Source of the DNA: Pseudomonas izuensis
GTDB lineage: Bacteria; Pseudomonadota; Gammaproteobacteria; Pseudomonadales; Pseudomonadaceae
Assembly (NCBI RefSeq): GCF_009861505.1
Contig: NZ_WTFT01000043.1
Span: 1 to 64,000 of the forward strand
DNA length: 64,000 bases
Reading direction: 5' to 3'
The notes beneath the pieces were generated by a model, which saw only the letters and a list, made by a program, of their open reading frames with translations, was not told the DNA's origin and did no database searches. Numbering within the stretch: the first letter of the stretch is position 1; each line of letters starts with the position of its first letter. Of this stretch, positions 1 to 7,944 are shown in pieces. The position numbers were made by a program, and so were the translations under genes.

Positions 1-293
1 GATTGGGGGCTGGGGCTTCGGGGGTGAAGGTGAGTGAAGTGTGTCGAACAGGCCGAGAGCAAGAGTGTAAAAAAGTTAAGCTCACTGAGAGTGGAAAGCT
101 CATTGGATCTACAGTTGGAAGTACTGCGGGACCAACAATAGTTGGTTACGCTTGTCCCGCAATAAGTTTGACGCCTTATGGACTGCTCGTCTGCGGAGTA
201 GTTACAGCGGGACTGGGAGCAGTTGGTGGCGGATTGATAGGTGAAACAATCGGTGAAGGTATTGGCGAGGTAATATACGAGTGGAGTGAATGA
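1..293 (+). CDS. C-terminal part of a glycine-rich protein (5' end outside window)
   Basis: The frame is open from the first bases of the window, so this is the end of a longer protein. The visible part of about 96 residues has a charged, Cys-containing segment followed by a long small-residue stretch rich in Gly, Ala, Thr and Ile with repeated GxxxG spacing (glycine-zipper-like). This could insert into or pack in a membrane. The stop overlaps the start of the next gene by 4 bases (ATGA), so the two are translationally coupled. Glycine-zipper tails followed by a small membrane protein are seen in bacterial effector/immunity pairs, but no toxin domain is visible here, so that role is inference only. 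Confidence 0.55.
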   Translation, partial: LGAGASGVKVSEVCRTGREQECKKVKLTESGKLIGSTVGSTAGPTIVGYACPAISLTPYGLLVCGVVTAGLGAVGGGLIGETIGEGIGEVIYEWSE

Positions 294-676
294 TGTTCGG
301 CGCAAGAGATTTTTACTTCGCAACTGCCCTCGCTGTAATTGCGCTAGGGGTGGGCTTGCTTTTTGCGCAACTATATTTCTCTTATTTCAAACTTGATCGT
401 ATTTTTGAAATACTGCGAAATTCCCATGGTGCACAAATCCGTAAACTGCTACTGGGTAAAGACCCCATAAGCAGAATATTTCTGACCAATAACATTGGAA
501 TGATGATCGTGCACTATAAGCGCTCAATAACGAATGGAGAGCTTGATGCGCTGGACTATGGAAAAATACCTGCAAAACTGATTTTTTATATCAGACTGAT
601 GCATTTTTCTGCATTGTTTGTGGGGATCATGATGGTTTTACTTTTTTTAATTGGCAAGGGTACTGGATGGCTCTGA
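290..676 (+). CDS. Small membrane protein, possible immunity partner
   Basis: This is a 128-residue protein of unrecognised family. It has a hydrophobic segment near residues 8-30 and a second one near residues 100-125, with a basic, polar middle. It therefore looks like an inner-membrane protein with two transmembrane helices and the central loop on one side. The start ATG overlaps the stop of the preceding glycine-rich gene (ATGA), which indicates co-translation. Gene order and topology fit an immunity protein guarding against a membrane-acting effector, but nothing in the sequence proves this. Base composition is lower in GC than most of the window, which is common for effector/immunity modules. 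Confidence 0.55.
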   Translation: MMFGARDFYFATALAVIALGVGLLFAQLYFSYFKLDRIFEILRNSHGAQIRKLLLGKDPISRIFLTNNIGMMIVHYKRSITNGELDALDYGKIPAKLIFYIRLMHFSALFVGIMMVLLFLIGKGTGWL

Positions 677-743
677 TTGTTGAGTTGCTATTGGAGGTGG
701 TACGGCAGGCCCCGTGCAAAAAAATGGCAAAGAAGGTTTAACC

Positions 744-929
744 ATGAGCCAGACTTTGACGACTTTCGATATGACGGCGCTGCTCGACAGCGATGAAGCA
801 ATCAGCGAATACCTATCTCAGGTGCTGGCTGAAGATAACAATGAGGAGTTTCTTCGTGCCGTCTGGTATGTGGTAAATGCCCGCCGCGATGATAGTCAAG
901 CACGAGGACCGATCAAGCCTTTTGGTTGA
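744..929 (+). pseudogene. Truncated addiction-module antitoxin (HI1420-type)
   Basis: A start at the ATG at 744 is preceded by AAGAAGG and gives a 61-residue product. The N-terminal half, with FDMTALLDSDEAISEYLSQV and an acidic stretch after it, matches the usual start of the HI1420-type antitoxins (typical form: D-M-A-x-Y-L-D-[ST]-x-E-x-I-x-x-Y-L). Those proteins are normally about 95-100 residues long and end in a helix-turn-helix. Here the frame leaves the family pattern after NARRD and stops within 15 residues, so the DNA-binding half is missing. No HigB/RelE-type toxin gene lies beside it. I read it as a remnant; a short functional protein cannot be excluded. Confidence 0.55.
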
Positions 930-961
930 CCACAAATCTTGTGTGTCAACCACAGATCCAA

Positions 962-1055
962 TGTGGGAGCGTGCCTGTTCGCGATTGGGCCATTACATTC
1001 AATGAAAATGTTAAAAGTGCTGCCGTCATCGCGAGCAGGCTCGCTCCTACAGGGA
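962..1055. repeat. REP pair (REPIN), left copy degenerate
   Basis: Two inverted REP units: a degraded GTGGGAGCGTGCCTGTTCGC copy on the left and an intact GCGAGCAGGCTCGCTCCTAC copy on the right, about 50 bases apart. Confidence 0.75.
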
Positions 1056-1398
1056 ATGAGGTGATCCTGGTGTCAATTGGTGTAGGGCATTTCTGTTTTT
1101 CCTAGGCGTCGGTCATGCCCGTTGTCCCTTACTCACAACCCACCACCCACTTTTTACGGATACAAGTTCCACAGGTCCTAGGATATTTCTGGGCAAGGTC
1201 TTCGGAGAATTCCTTCGAATTGTGGCGATCGGCGTGAACTGGTTTGAACTGTGTTCCATCGATAGTCTTTAGCGGTCGCTGACCATACAGCGGCAGGGTG
1301 TAGGAACCCTTGAAGACCAATGGGATGCAATTGGCGTCAAAGCATGGTTTGCGGCCGTTTACAGGCGTCCGTAAGATCACCTGCGGCGGCTGTGCACG

Positions 1399-1519
1399 GG
1401 CACGCTTCGGCGTGGTCGAGTTTTCCCAAAGGTCTCGATATTCCTACCCCGTGCATAGCTGCCACCCTAGCCCGTAGGAAGGCTAACGGCAGCTCCGTTT
1501 CTTCTTTGGGAATATCTAA
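1399..1519 (+). promoter_or_regulatory. Structured 5' leader upstream of the small DUF gene
   Basis: Two hairpins precede the gene at 1520. CACGC-TTCG-GCGTG (1401-1414) has a perfect 5-bp stem closed by a stable TTCG loop. GCCCGTAG/CTAACGGC (1470-1490) forms an imperfect stem. The combination in about 120 bases before a start codon suggests a folded leader RNA. The function is inferred; no known riboswitch was recognised. Confidence 0.3.
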
Positions 1520-1834
1520 ATGAAAACTTTGACACCTGATCCACCCTACGAAAAACCAGCCCCACATCCCGACAATCGTTTCATGGCACTCACCAGCAAT
1601 TGCAGTGAAATGCCCACCCTCTTCGTCGACACCCACGCCCCGCTCGACGTCCTGATGGACGCCGCCAACTACCGAATCCGCACTGTCACCCAAGTACTGG
1701 AAAATCTGTCCATGCGCGGTTCGATTGAATGCGATTCCTTCATCCTCAGCGATTTTTCACTGCTCTGCGCCATCCCGTTGCGCGATGGCTGTGATGTGCT
1801 GGAAGTAGTCGGGCGGCGGTTGCGGGCGCGCTGA
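1520..1834 (+). CDS. Small conserved pseudomonad protein (DUF3077/DUF6124-like)
   Basis: This 104-residue soluble protein has no signal peptide. The N-terminal 30 residues are Pro-rich and probably disordered. The core from about residue 34 (TLFVDTHAPLDVLMDAANYRIRTV onward) has the pattern of the DUF3077/DUF6124 family of small Pseudomonas proteins: a short strand, then a helix with Ala/Leu spacing, then a variable middle and a closing helix. No enzymatic or DNA-binding residues are visible and the function of the family is unknown. A hairpin-rich leader lies immediately upstream and a REP pair immediately downstream. The family assignment rests on pattern resemblance only. Confidence 0.6.
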   Translation: MKTLTPDPPYEKPAPHPDNRFMALTSNCSEMPTLFVDTHAPLDVLMDAANYRIRTVTQVLENLSMRGSIECDSFILSDFSLLCAIPLRDGCDVLEVVGRRLRAR

Positions 1835-1840
1835 CCAACC

Positions 1841-1943
1841 CTGTAGGAGCGAGCCTGCTCGCGATGGAGGTCGACGATAACGCGGGCTGCCTGACTGAAC
1901 GCGTCGTCTGGACGTTCTTCGCGAGCAGGCTCGCTCCTACAGG
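1841..1943. repeat. REP pair (REPIN)
   Basis: CTGTAGGAGCGAGCCTGCTCGCGAT and its inverted copy frame about 55 bases, located between the convergent ends of the small DUF gene and the LuxR gene. Confidence 0.9.
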
Positions 1944-1963
1944 TTATCGGTTGTGCCGGGCAA

Positions 1964-2815
1964 TCAATGCCCGCGCAACCACTCGATAAACAGCGCAAAC
2001 AACTCCGACTGTGATCCCACTTCCAGCTTCAAATACAGATTCTTGCGGTGCATGCGCACGGTTTCCGGGGAGATGTTCATCTGGCTGGCGGTGGATTTCA
2101 CCGAGTGCCCCCTCAACACCATGTGTGCCACTTCCCGCTCCCGTTCGGTGAGCAGATCACTGCCGAAATGCTCGAACGCCGATTGCACCCGGTGCTTGAG
2201 ATCATCACGCAGGCCTTGTTCGTGATTGCACTGGATCTCGCTATTGCGCAGCAACCCTCGTCGGCTGAATTCGCTGACGAATTCGCGCACCAGCGGTTCG
2301 ACGGCGCGCAGCAGGTTCAACTGGTCGACCCGCAGGCATTCACCGCCGTGGCCCTGGAAGAGACTGACGGAAATCTTCGTGTCATTGCCGGTATCGACGA
2401 TGTAGTAGCTGTCCTCCGAACACCCCACATTCAGGTAATAGGTCTTGTAGTAATCGCTGTCGAAAAAGTTGTCCGGAGCGATTTCCTCCAGGTGATAGAA
2501 GCCTTGCGCCAACCCCTGCTCCACCGCCAGACAGAACGGGTCGAGCAAGTAGCCGCCGGCAAAATAGCGTTCGAGAATCGAGACCTGATATTGCTCGGCA
2601 ATTCCGCGCTGATACAGCAACTGGGGCACGCGGTCCTTGCGCTCCAGGCTGATCATCATCGACTCGATGGACACCAGCTCCCCCAACGCCGCTGCCAGGT
2701 ATTGCAGGGCGTCGGGTTCGTCGACATGGGCGAATGCCTCGCGCATTCCCCCATGCCATTTATGCAATGCCCCGAAGGGCATCGCGATCAGCGTTTCGTC
2801 GTTTGGTCTGCTCAT
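1964..2815 (-). CDS. LuxR-family transcriptional regulator
   Basis: This is a cytoplasmic DNA-binding regulator of 283 residues. The C-terminal 65 residues form a LuxR/FixJ helix-turn-helix: LTEREREVAHMVLRGHSVK, then a recognition region with SPETVRMHRKNLYLKL. The N-terminal 200 residues are a sensory region of unknown ligand without the receiver Asp of response regulators. The start at 2815 was preferred because the longer frame begins with Arg/Pro-rich sequence that looks untranslated. It is the last gene of a minus-strand run after a polyamine-type binding protein and an aminotransferase, so it probably controls that run. A candidate operator (ATACCC-N5-GGGTGT) lies in the divergent promoter region at 5501-5517; the pairing of regulator and site is inference. 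Confidence 0.85.
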   Translation of the reverse strand: MSRPNDETLIAMPFGALHKWHGGMREAFAHVDEPDALQYLAAALGELVSIESMMISLERKDRVPQLLYQRGIAEQYQVSILERYFAGGYLLDPFCLAVEQGLAQGFYHLEEIAPDNFFDSDYYKTYYLNVGCSEDSYYIVDTGNDTKISVSLFQGHGGECLRVDQLNLLRAVEPLVREFVSEFSRRGLLRNSEIQCNHEQGLRDDLKHRVQSAFEHFGSDLLTEREREVAHMVLRGHSVKSTASQMNISPETVRMHRKNLYLKLEVGSQSELFALFIEWLRGH

Positions 2816-2868
2816 GACCCGCAGTCTAGCGGGTGAACAGGGCCTTGGTAACAGCCTGAGCGATGAAG

Positions 2869-4287
2869 TCATTGGCCGGCGTACTGGCCGCTCGCTTCCA
2901 GCTCGGCCGCCACTTCGAGGATGCACTCGCGCAGGATGTCGACGATCTCATCGACCTGTGCATACGTCAGGATCAGCGGCGGCGACATCACATTGAGGTG
3001 CATGATCGGCCGCACCAGCAATCCCTTGGCCTGAGCCCGTGAATGGATCTTCTCGCCGATGTTGATTTCGTCGGCGAACAGCGCCTTGGTGCGTTTGTCC
3101 GCGACGAACTCCACGCAGGCCATCAACTTCAAGCAGCGCACATCGCCCACCAGCGGCAAATCCCGCAGCGTGGCCAGTTGCTGCTCCAGGTAGCCGCCGA
3201 CATCGTCGACATGGGCCAGCAGGTTTTCCCGCTCGATGATTTCAATGTTCTTCAGCGCCGCCGTGCAGCACACCGGATGGCCGCTGTAGGTGAAGCCGTG
3301 GGTGAAGCAGCGACCTGTGCCCGGCTCGGCGATGACCTTCCAGATGCGGTCGGAAAAGATGCACGCGCCCAGCGGCAGATAAGCCGAAGTCAGACCCTTG
3401 GCGGTGGTGATGATGTCCGGCTGCACGTCGAACACGTCTTTTGAGGCGAAGAACTTGCCCAGGCGCCCGAAGGACGTGACCACTTCATCGGCGACGAACA
3501 AGATGTCGTAGCGCTGGCAGACGTCCCACATGCGCTTGAGGTAACCCTTGGGCGGAATGATCACCCCGCCCGAGCCCATCACCGGTTCGGCGAAGAACCC
3601 GGCAACCTTGTCTGCGCCAATGGAGAGGATCTTGTCTTCGAATTCCTTGACCAGGAATTCGAGGAACTGCGCCTCGTCCATCCCCTCTGGTGCACGGTAA
3701 GGGTTGGGGTTGGACACGTGGTGGATCAGCGGGTTGGCGTAATCGAACTCCGGCACCCGGTCGGCGGCCTTGTTACCGATCGACATGGTCAGTGTGGTCG
3801 AGCCGTGATAGGCGTTGAAACGGGCGATGACGTGCTTCTTTTCCGTCTTGCCACGGCAGTTCTGATAGAACTGGATCAACCGGTAGGCGGTGTCCACCGC
3901 GGTCGAGCCGCCAGTGGTAAGAAACACATGGTCGAGGTCGCCGGGCGCCAGGCTGGCGAGTTTTTCGCACAGCTGGATCGCCACGTTGTTCGACATGTCG
4001 CAAAACGGATTCGAATAAGCCAGCTGCCGTACCTGATCGGCGATGGCCTCGGCCATTTCCTCGCGGCCCAAGCCGATGTTGGTGCACCACATGCCGCCCA
4101 CTGCATCGAGGAAGCGGTTGCCCTGAGTGTCGTAGATGTAGGTGCCTTCGCCGGCGACGATATTCAGGGAGCCCTGTTCGGCGTGCTCGTCGAACATGTG
4201 GTAGCCGTGCATGTGGTGGGCCTTGTCAGCCTTGACCAGTGCGGCCTCTTCAGCCTGCGAAAATACTTTCTTGATTGGAGTAGCCAT
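2869..4287 (-). CDS. Class III PLP-dependent aminotransferase
   Basis: A 472-residue cytoplasmic enzyme of the class III (omega-amino acid/diamine:pyruvate) aminotransferase family, which moves a terminal amino group to a keto acid. Visible family residues are Y160-H161-G162 (stacks on the cofactor), the DEV motif with D267 (pyridine nitrogen) and the Schiff-base lysine K297 in TTAKGLTSAYLPLGA. The length is normal. The start ATGGCTACTCC at 4287 fits better than the two-codon longer one. It lies 30 bases after a putrescine/spermidine-type binding protein and 53 bases before a LuxR regulator, an arrangement that points to catabolism of an amine or diamine. It resembles SpuC/putrescine-pyruvate aminotransferases in type, but the substrate cannot be read from sequence. 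Confidence 0.9.
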   Translation of the reverse strand: MATPIKKVFSQAEEAALVKADKAHHMHGYHMFDEHAEQGSLNIVAGEGTYIYDTQGNRFLDAVGGMWCTNIGLGREEMAEAIADQVRQLAYSNPFCDMSNNVAIQLCEKLASLAPGDLDHVFLTTGGSTAVDTAYRLIQFYQNCRGKTEKKHVIARFNAYHGSTTLTMSIGNKAADRVPEFDYANPLIHHVSNPNPYRAPEGMDEAQFLEFLVKEFEDKILSIGADKVAGFFAEPVMGSGGVIIPPKGYLKRMWDVCQRYDILFVADEVVTSFGRLGKFFASKDVFDVQPDIITTAKGLTSAYLPLGACIFSDRIWKVIAEPGTGRCFTHGFTYSGHPVCCTAALKNIEIIERENLLAHVDDVGGYLEQQLATLRDLPLVGDVRCLKLMACVEFVADKRTKALFADEINIGEKIHSRAQAKGLLVRPIMHLNVMSPPLILTYAQVDEIVDILRECILEVAAELEASGQYAGQ

Positions 4288-4317
4288 ACACAAACCTCAA
4301 ACTGAACAATTGGACGA

Positions 4318-5421
4318 TCAAATCCCGCTCTTCACCGTGCTCCACACCCGCGTGATGGCGCGCATGTCTTTGGCGTCCTGGGTTTTCTGCGGGAACAGTC
4401 GTTGGCGAACTTCGTCATCGGGATAAATCGCCGGGTTATTGCGCACGCTGGCATTGAGCAAAGGCGTGGCGGCCGCGTTGCTGTTGGCGTAGTTGATGTA
4501 ATCGCTCACATCGGCCATCACCTGCGGTTGCATCAGGTAATCGAGAAACTTGTGAGCGTTGGCCACGTGCGGCGCGTCGGCCGGGATGTACATGTTGTCG
4601 AACCAGATCAGCGAACCTTCCTTGGGAATGAAGTAGGCCAGGTTGATCTGCTTCTTGGCCTCTTCGGCACGGGCCATGGCGGTGGCGTAGTCGCCGGACC
4701 AGGTCATGGCCATGCACACATCGCCATTGGGCAGGCTGGTCAGGTAATTGACCGAGTCGAACTTGCGGATGTAAGGCCGCACCGACAACAGCACATCCTG
4801 GGCGGCCTTGAGGTCTTCCGGCGCGGCACTTCGCGGGTCACGGCCCAGATACTTCAGCGCCAGCGGAATCACCTCGGTGGGCGCGTCCAGCAGGGTGACG
4901 CCGCAGTCGGCGAATTTGGAGACGATCTTCGGATCGAAAATCATCGCCAGCGAACCGATCGGCGCGTCCGGCATGCGTTCCTTGATCTTGTCGACGTTGT
5001 AGGTGACGCCATTGCTGCCCCAGGTATAGGGCGCCGAGTACGTGGTGCCCGGGTCGAAGCCTTGCAGGTCCTGCAGGACTTTCGGGTCAAGGTTGCTCCA
5101 GCTCGGCAGCAGTTTCTTGTCCAGCGGTTGGAACACCTTGGCCTTGATCAGCGGCGGCGCGAGGGAGGCGTTCAACACGATCAGGTCATAACCGGAGTGA
5201 CCGGTCAGCAACTTGGCCTGCACCGTTTCATAGGCATCGAAGGTGTCGTAGATGACTTTGATGCCGGTTTCTTTCTCGAAATTCGCCAGCGTCTTCTCGC
5301 CGATGTAATCCGCCCAGTTGTAGAGCCGCAGCGTTTTACTGTCGTCCACGTCAGCGGCATGGGCATTGATGACCAACGAAACAACAAACAGACTGGAAAT
5401 CACCTTCAGTGTCTTGCGCAT
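4318..5421 (-). CDS. Polyamine-type ABC transporter substrate-binding protein
   Basis: A 367-residue periplasmic protein with a cleavable signal peptide (MRKTLKVISSLFVVSLVINAHA). The mature part begins with the PotF/SpuD signature LRLYNWADYIGEKTLANFEKETGIKV in structure: NWADYI is the hallmark of the putrescine/spermidine-binding family. Aromatic and acidic residues that cage amines are present (W in NWADYI, YTWGSNGV, WSGDYA, WFDNMYIP). No permease or ATPase gene is adjacent, so this protein must share a transporter encoded elsewhere or serve as an accessory binding protein. It is the first gene of the minus-strand run with the aminotransferase and LuxR regulator and is transcribed away from the enoyl-CoA hydratase. 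The ligand is probably a cationic amine. Confidence 0.88.
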   Translation of the reverse strand: MRKTLKVISSLFVVSLVINAHAADVDDSKTLRLYNWADYIGEKTLANFEKETGIKVIYDTFDAYETVQAKLLTGHSGYDLIVLNASLAPPLIKAKVFQPLDKKLLPSWSNLDPKVLQDLQGFDPGTTYSAPYTWGSNGVTYNVDKIKERMPDAPIGSLAMIFDPKIVSKFADCGVTLLDAPTEVIPLALKYLGRDPRSAAPEDLKAAQDVLLSVRPYIRKFDSVNYLTSLPNGDVCMAMTWSGDYATAMARAEEAKKQINLAYFIPKEGSLIWFDNMYIPADAPHVANAHKFLDYLMQPQVMADVSDYINYANSNAAATPLLNASVRNNPAIYPDDEVRQRLFPQKTQDAKDMRAITRVWSTVKSGI

Positions 5422-5500
5422 TGCACATTCACCTTATCGAGCGAGTTCGGCTCTGGATGAGCGGATGAACCTACTATTGGGCGATTCGCCGGGTGAATCC

Positions 5501-5517
5501 ATACCCCGAATGGGTGT
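5501..5517. promoter_or_regulatory. Candidate operator, inverted repeat ATACCC-N5-GGGTGT
   Basis: A near-perfect inverted repeat (one mismatch) lies in the 208-base divergent region between the binding-protein gene and the enoyl-CoA hydratase gene. Its position suits a shared operator for both directions, with the LuxR regulator at 1964-2815 as an obvious candidate binder. This is inference from position and symmetry. Confidence 0.4.
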
Positions 5518-5629
5518 GTCGGCCGATGACATGGCAAAAAGCATCAGCTTGGTTGACCCGTTTTGTCATAGCTCCGGGGTTTATCCGCCGCTTAAAGTGG
5601 CCGCCAAACCGACTCCGCAGGCGCCAGCC

Positions 5630-6406
5630 ATGACCGACCTGATCAAACAAGAACTACGCGATGGCGTGCTGACGCTGACCATCGATCGCCCCGACAAGCT
5701 CAACGCGCTGACCAACGCCATGTACACGCGGTTGGCCGACTGGATTTTCGCGGCTGACGAGGACGATTCGATCCGCGTGGTGATCCTGACCGGTGGCCCG
5801 AACTGCTTCACCAGCGGCAACGACCTGGTGGACTTCCTGCAGGAGCCGCCGACGCACCTGGACAGCCCGGCGTTCCGCCTGATGCGCGCCGTGACGCATC
5901 TGCAAAAGCCATTGATTGCCGCGGTATGCGGCGCTGCCATCGGCATCGGCACCACCGTGCTGTTGCATTGCGATCAAGTATTGGTGACCCGTAACGCCAA
6001 GCTGCGCATGCCGTTCGTCAACATCGGCCTGTGCCCGGAGTTCGGCGCCAGCCTGCTGTTGCCGCGCCTGCTCGGTCAGGCCCGTGCCGCGCGTTTGGTG
6101 TTGCTGGGCGAAGGCCTGAACGGCAGCGAGGCGGTGGCGTGGGGACTGGCCAACGAAGCCTTCGACGACGGAGAGCAATGCCTGCTCGCGGCTCAGCAAA
6201 TCGCCCAGCGTTTTCTGGCGATGCCTCAGGGATCCTTGCGCCAATCCCGACAATTGATGAAGCAGGCCGGCATGGCCGAACTGCAAGCCACCCTGCGCGA
6301 AGAGAACACATTGTTCATTCAGCGCCTGAACACCGACGAGGCGAAAAGCGCCTTGAACGCCCTGCTCAATCGCAGTACAGATAAGAATCCACCGAAAGGA
6401 AACTAG
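5630..6406 (+). CDS. Enoyl-CoA hydratase/isomerase family protein
   Basis: A 258-residue member of the crotonase superfamily, acting on CoA thioesters in the cytoplasm. The start at 5630 is chosen because MTDLIKQELRDGVLTLTIDRPDKLNAL is the usual N-terminus; the longer frame runs back into the divergent promoter. Oxyanion-hole elements are visible (TSGNDLVDF and CGAAIGIGTT), followed by the PEFGASLLLPRLLG segment that carries the catalytic acid in many members. Two bases separate its stop from the start of the thiolase, so the two form an operon and probably perform consecutive beta-oxidation-like steps. Substrate unknown; it resembles short-chain hydratases of degradative clusters more than FadB-type enzymes. 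Confidence 0.88.
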   Translation: MTDLIKQELRDGVLTLTIDRPDKLNALTNAMYTRLADWIFAADEDDSIRVVILTGGPNCFTSGNDLVDFLQEPPTHLDSPAFRLMRAVTHLQKPLIAAVCGAAIGIGTTVLLHCDQVLVTRNAKLRMPFVNIGLCPEFGASLLLPRLLGQARAARLVLLGEGLNGSEAVAWGLANEAFDDGEQCLLAAQQIAQRFLAMPQGSLRQSRQLMKQAGMAELQATLREENTLFIQRLNTDEAKSALNALLNRSTDKNPPKGN

Positions 6407-6408
6407 CC

Positions 6409-7590
6409 ATGAACACCCCGGAAATCTACGTAGTCAGCGCCGCCCGTACCGCCATCGGTTCCTTCGGCGGCTCGCTCAAGGACGTGCCCCTGGCCGACCT
6501 GGCGACCACAGCGGTCAAGGCCGCCCTGGAACGCGCCGCCGTGGACCCGGCCCTCGTCGGCCATCTGGTGATGGGCAACGTGATCCCCACCGAATGCCGC
6601 GATGCCTACATCTCCCGCGTTGCCGCGATGAACGCCGGCATCCCGAAGGAAACCCCGGCCTACAACGTCAACCGCCTGTGCGGTTCCGGCCTGCAAGCCA
6701 TCGTCAGCGCCGCGCAAACCCTGCTGTTGGGTGATGCCGATATCGCCATCGGCGCCGGTGCCGAATCCATGAGCCGCGGCCCGTACCTGCTGCCTTCGGC
6801 CCGTTGGGGCTCGCGCATGGGCAATGTCCAGGCTGTCGACTACATGCTCGGCATCCTGCATGACCCGTTCCAGAACTTTCACATGGGCATCACTGCCGAA
6901 AACGTCGCCGAGCGCAATGGCATCACCCGTGAAATGCAGGACGCCCTTGCTTTCGAAGACCAGAAGCGCGCGGCCCATGCCATCGCCAACGGCTACTTCG
7001 CCGACCAGATCGCCACCGTTGAAATCCAGGGTCGCAAAGGCACCCAGCTGTTCAACGTCGACGAGCACCCTCGTGCCACCACCTTGGAACAACTGGCTTC
7101 GATGAAGCCCGCGTTCAAGAAAGACGGCTCGGTCACCGCCGGCAACGCCTCGGGCCTGAACGACGGCGCTGCTGCCTTGGTCATGGCCACCGGTGCTGCG
7201 GTACAGGTCAACAACCTGCGCCCACTCGCCCGCCTGGTCAGCTACGCCCACGCCGGCCTCGAACCTGAATTGATGGGCCTGGGCCCGGTCCCGGCCACCC
7301 GTATCGCCCTCAAGCGTGCCGGCCTGACCGTCGCGGACATGGACGTGATCGAAGCCAACATCGCCTTCGCCGCACAAGCTTGTGCCGTCAGCCAGGAACT
7401 TGACCTAGATCCGGCCAAGGTCAACCCGAACGGATCGGGCATCGCCCTGGGTCACCCGGTGGGCGCCACCGGCGCGATCATCGCGACCAAGGCCATCCAC
7501 GAACTGCATCGCACTGGTGGCCGTTATGCGCTGGTGACCATGTGCATTGGTGGTGGTCAGGGGATTGCGGCGATTTTTGAGCGGGCGTGA
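6409..7590 (+). CDS. Acetyl-CoA acyltransferase (thiolase) with altered NEAF motif
   Basis: A 393-residue thiolase that cleaves 3-ketoacyl-CoA with CoA, releasing acetyl-CoA (or the reverse). Catalytic residues are present: nucleophile C91 in RLCGSGLQA, H349 in GHPVGATGA, and C379 in MCIGGGQG. The fourth conserved motif, normally Asn-Glu-Ala-Phe, reads N317-I318-A-F here, so the Glu is replaced by Ile while the catalytic Asn is kept. Length is normal. It follows the enoyl-CoA hydratase with 2 bases between them and is followed by a 350-base REP-rich gap. The altered motif suggests an unusual acyl substrate or a tuned active site; that is inference. Confidence 0.9.
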   Translation: MNTPEIYVVSAARTAIGSFGGSLKDVPLADLATTAVKAALERAAVDPALVGHLVMGNVIPTECRDAYISRVAAMNAGIPKETPAYNVNRLCGSGLQAIVSAAQTLLLGDADIAIGAGAESMSRGPYLLPSARWGSRMGNVQAVDYMLGILHDPFQNFHMGITAENVAERNGITREMQDALAFEDQKRAAHAIANGYFADQIATVEIQGRKGTQLFNVDEHPRATTLEQLASMKPAFKKDGSVTAGNASGLNDGAAALVMATGAAVQVNNLRPLARLVSYAHAGLEPELMGLGPVPATRIALKRAGLTVADMDVIEANIAFAAQACAVSQELDLDPAKVNPNGSGIALGHPVGATGAIIATKAIHELHRTGGRYALVTMCIGGGQGIAAIFERA

Positions 7591-7602
7591 TAGTCGGATA
7601 AA

Positions 7603-7781
7603 CCTGTAGGAGCGAGCCTGCTCGCGAAAAACGTCCAGACAACGCGTGCATTCAGACAGCACGCGTTATCGTTGACGTCCATCGCGAGCAAGCTTTGCTC
7701 CCACAAGGGATTCGTGGTGTTGCCGGGTATTGTGTTCGGCCACGATCAACTGTGGGAGCAAAGCTCGCTCGCGATAGCGGT
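7603..7781. repeat. Three REP units between thiolase and Rieske genes
   Basis: Three REP hairpin units: CTGTAGGAGCGAGCCTGCTCGCG (7604 on), its inverted AAGCTTTGCTCCCACA variant (7683-7706), and a third direct copy (7751-7776). They fill most of the 354-base gap between the genes and may stop or stabilise transcripts. Confidence 0.85.
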
Positions 7782-7944
7782 GTTAGAGACAACATAGAAT
7801 CTCCCGCAAACAACAACCTGCGCCTTGATATTTCCCACTCGCAACTGGTCGCTTTCCATCAATCCCCCCTCCTCCTCGCCCCCTAGATTAGGACCCACAA
7901 CAAAGCCGTACCGTGCGGCGCCAGTCACCGAGGAGATCGCCCCG

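Larger units (their letters stand above)
930..1519. other. Intergenic stretch with a REP pair and a structured leader
   Basis: This 590-base stretch has no convincing gene. It contains a REP pair (962-1055) and, just before the next gene, a hairpin-rich segment (1399-1490). An 83-codon minus-strand frame (1129-1380) encodes a Cys-rich peptide that I cannot relate to any family; it lacks a clear ribosome binding site and is left unannotated. Confidence 0.5.

Noticed and set aside
1129..1380. Minus-strand frame of 83 codons with several Cys
   Set aside because: It has no clear ribosome binding site and no recognisable family pattern, and it lies in a region rich in repeats and hairpins. It could be a decayed gene end.
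4402..5460. 352-codon plus-strand frame opposite the polyamine-type binding protein
   Set aside because: It is antisense to a gene with a clear signal peptide and family motifs; its own sequence is His/Gly/Val-rich shadow.
7603..7781. Regularly spaced repeats resembling a small CRISPR array
   Set aside because: The units are inverted REP hairpins with unequal spacing and not direct repeats with spacers; no cas gene is present.
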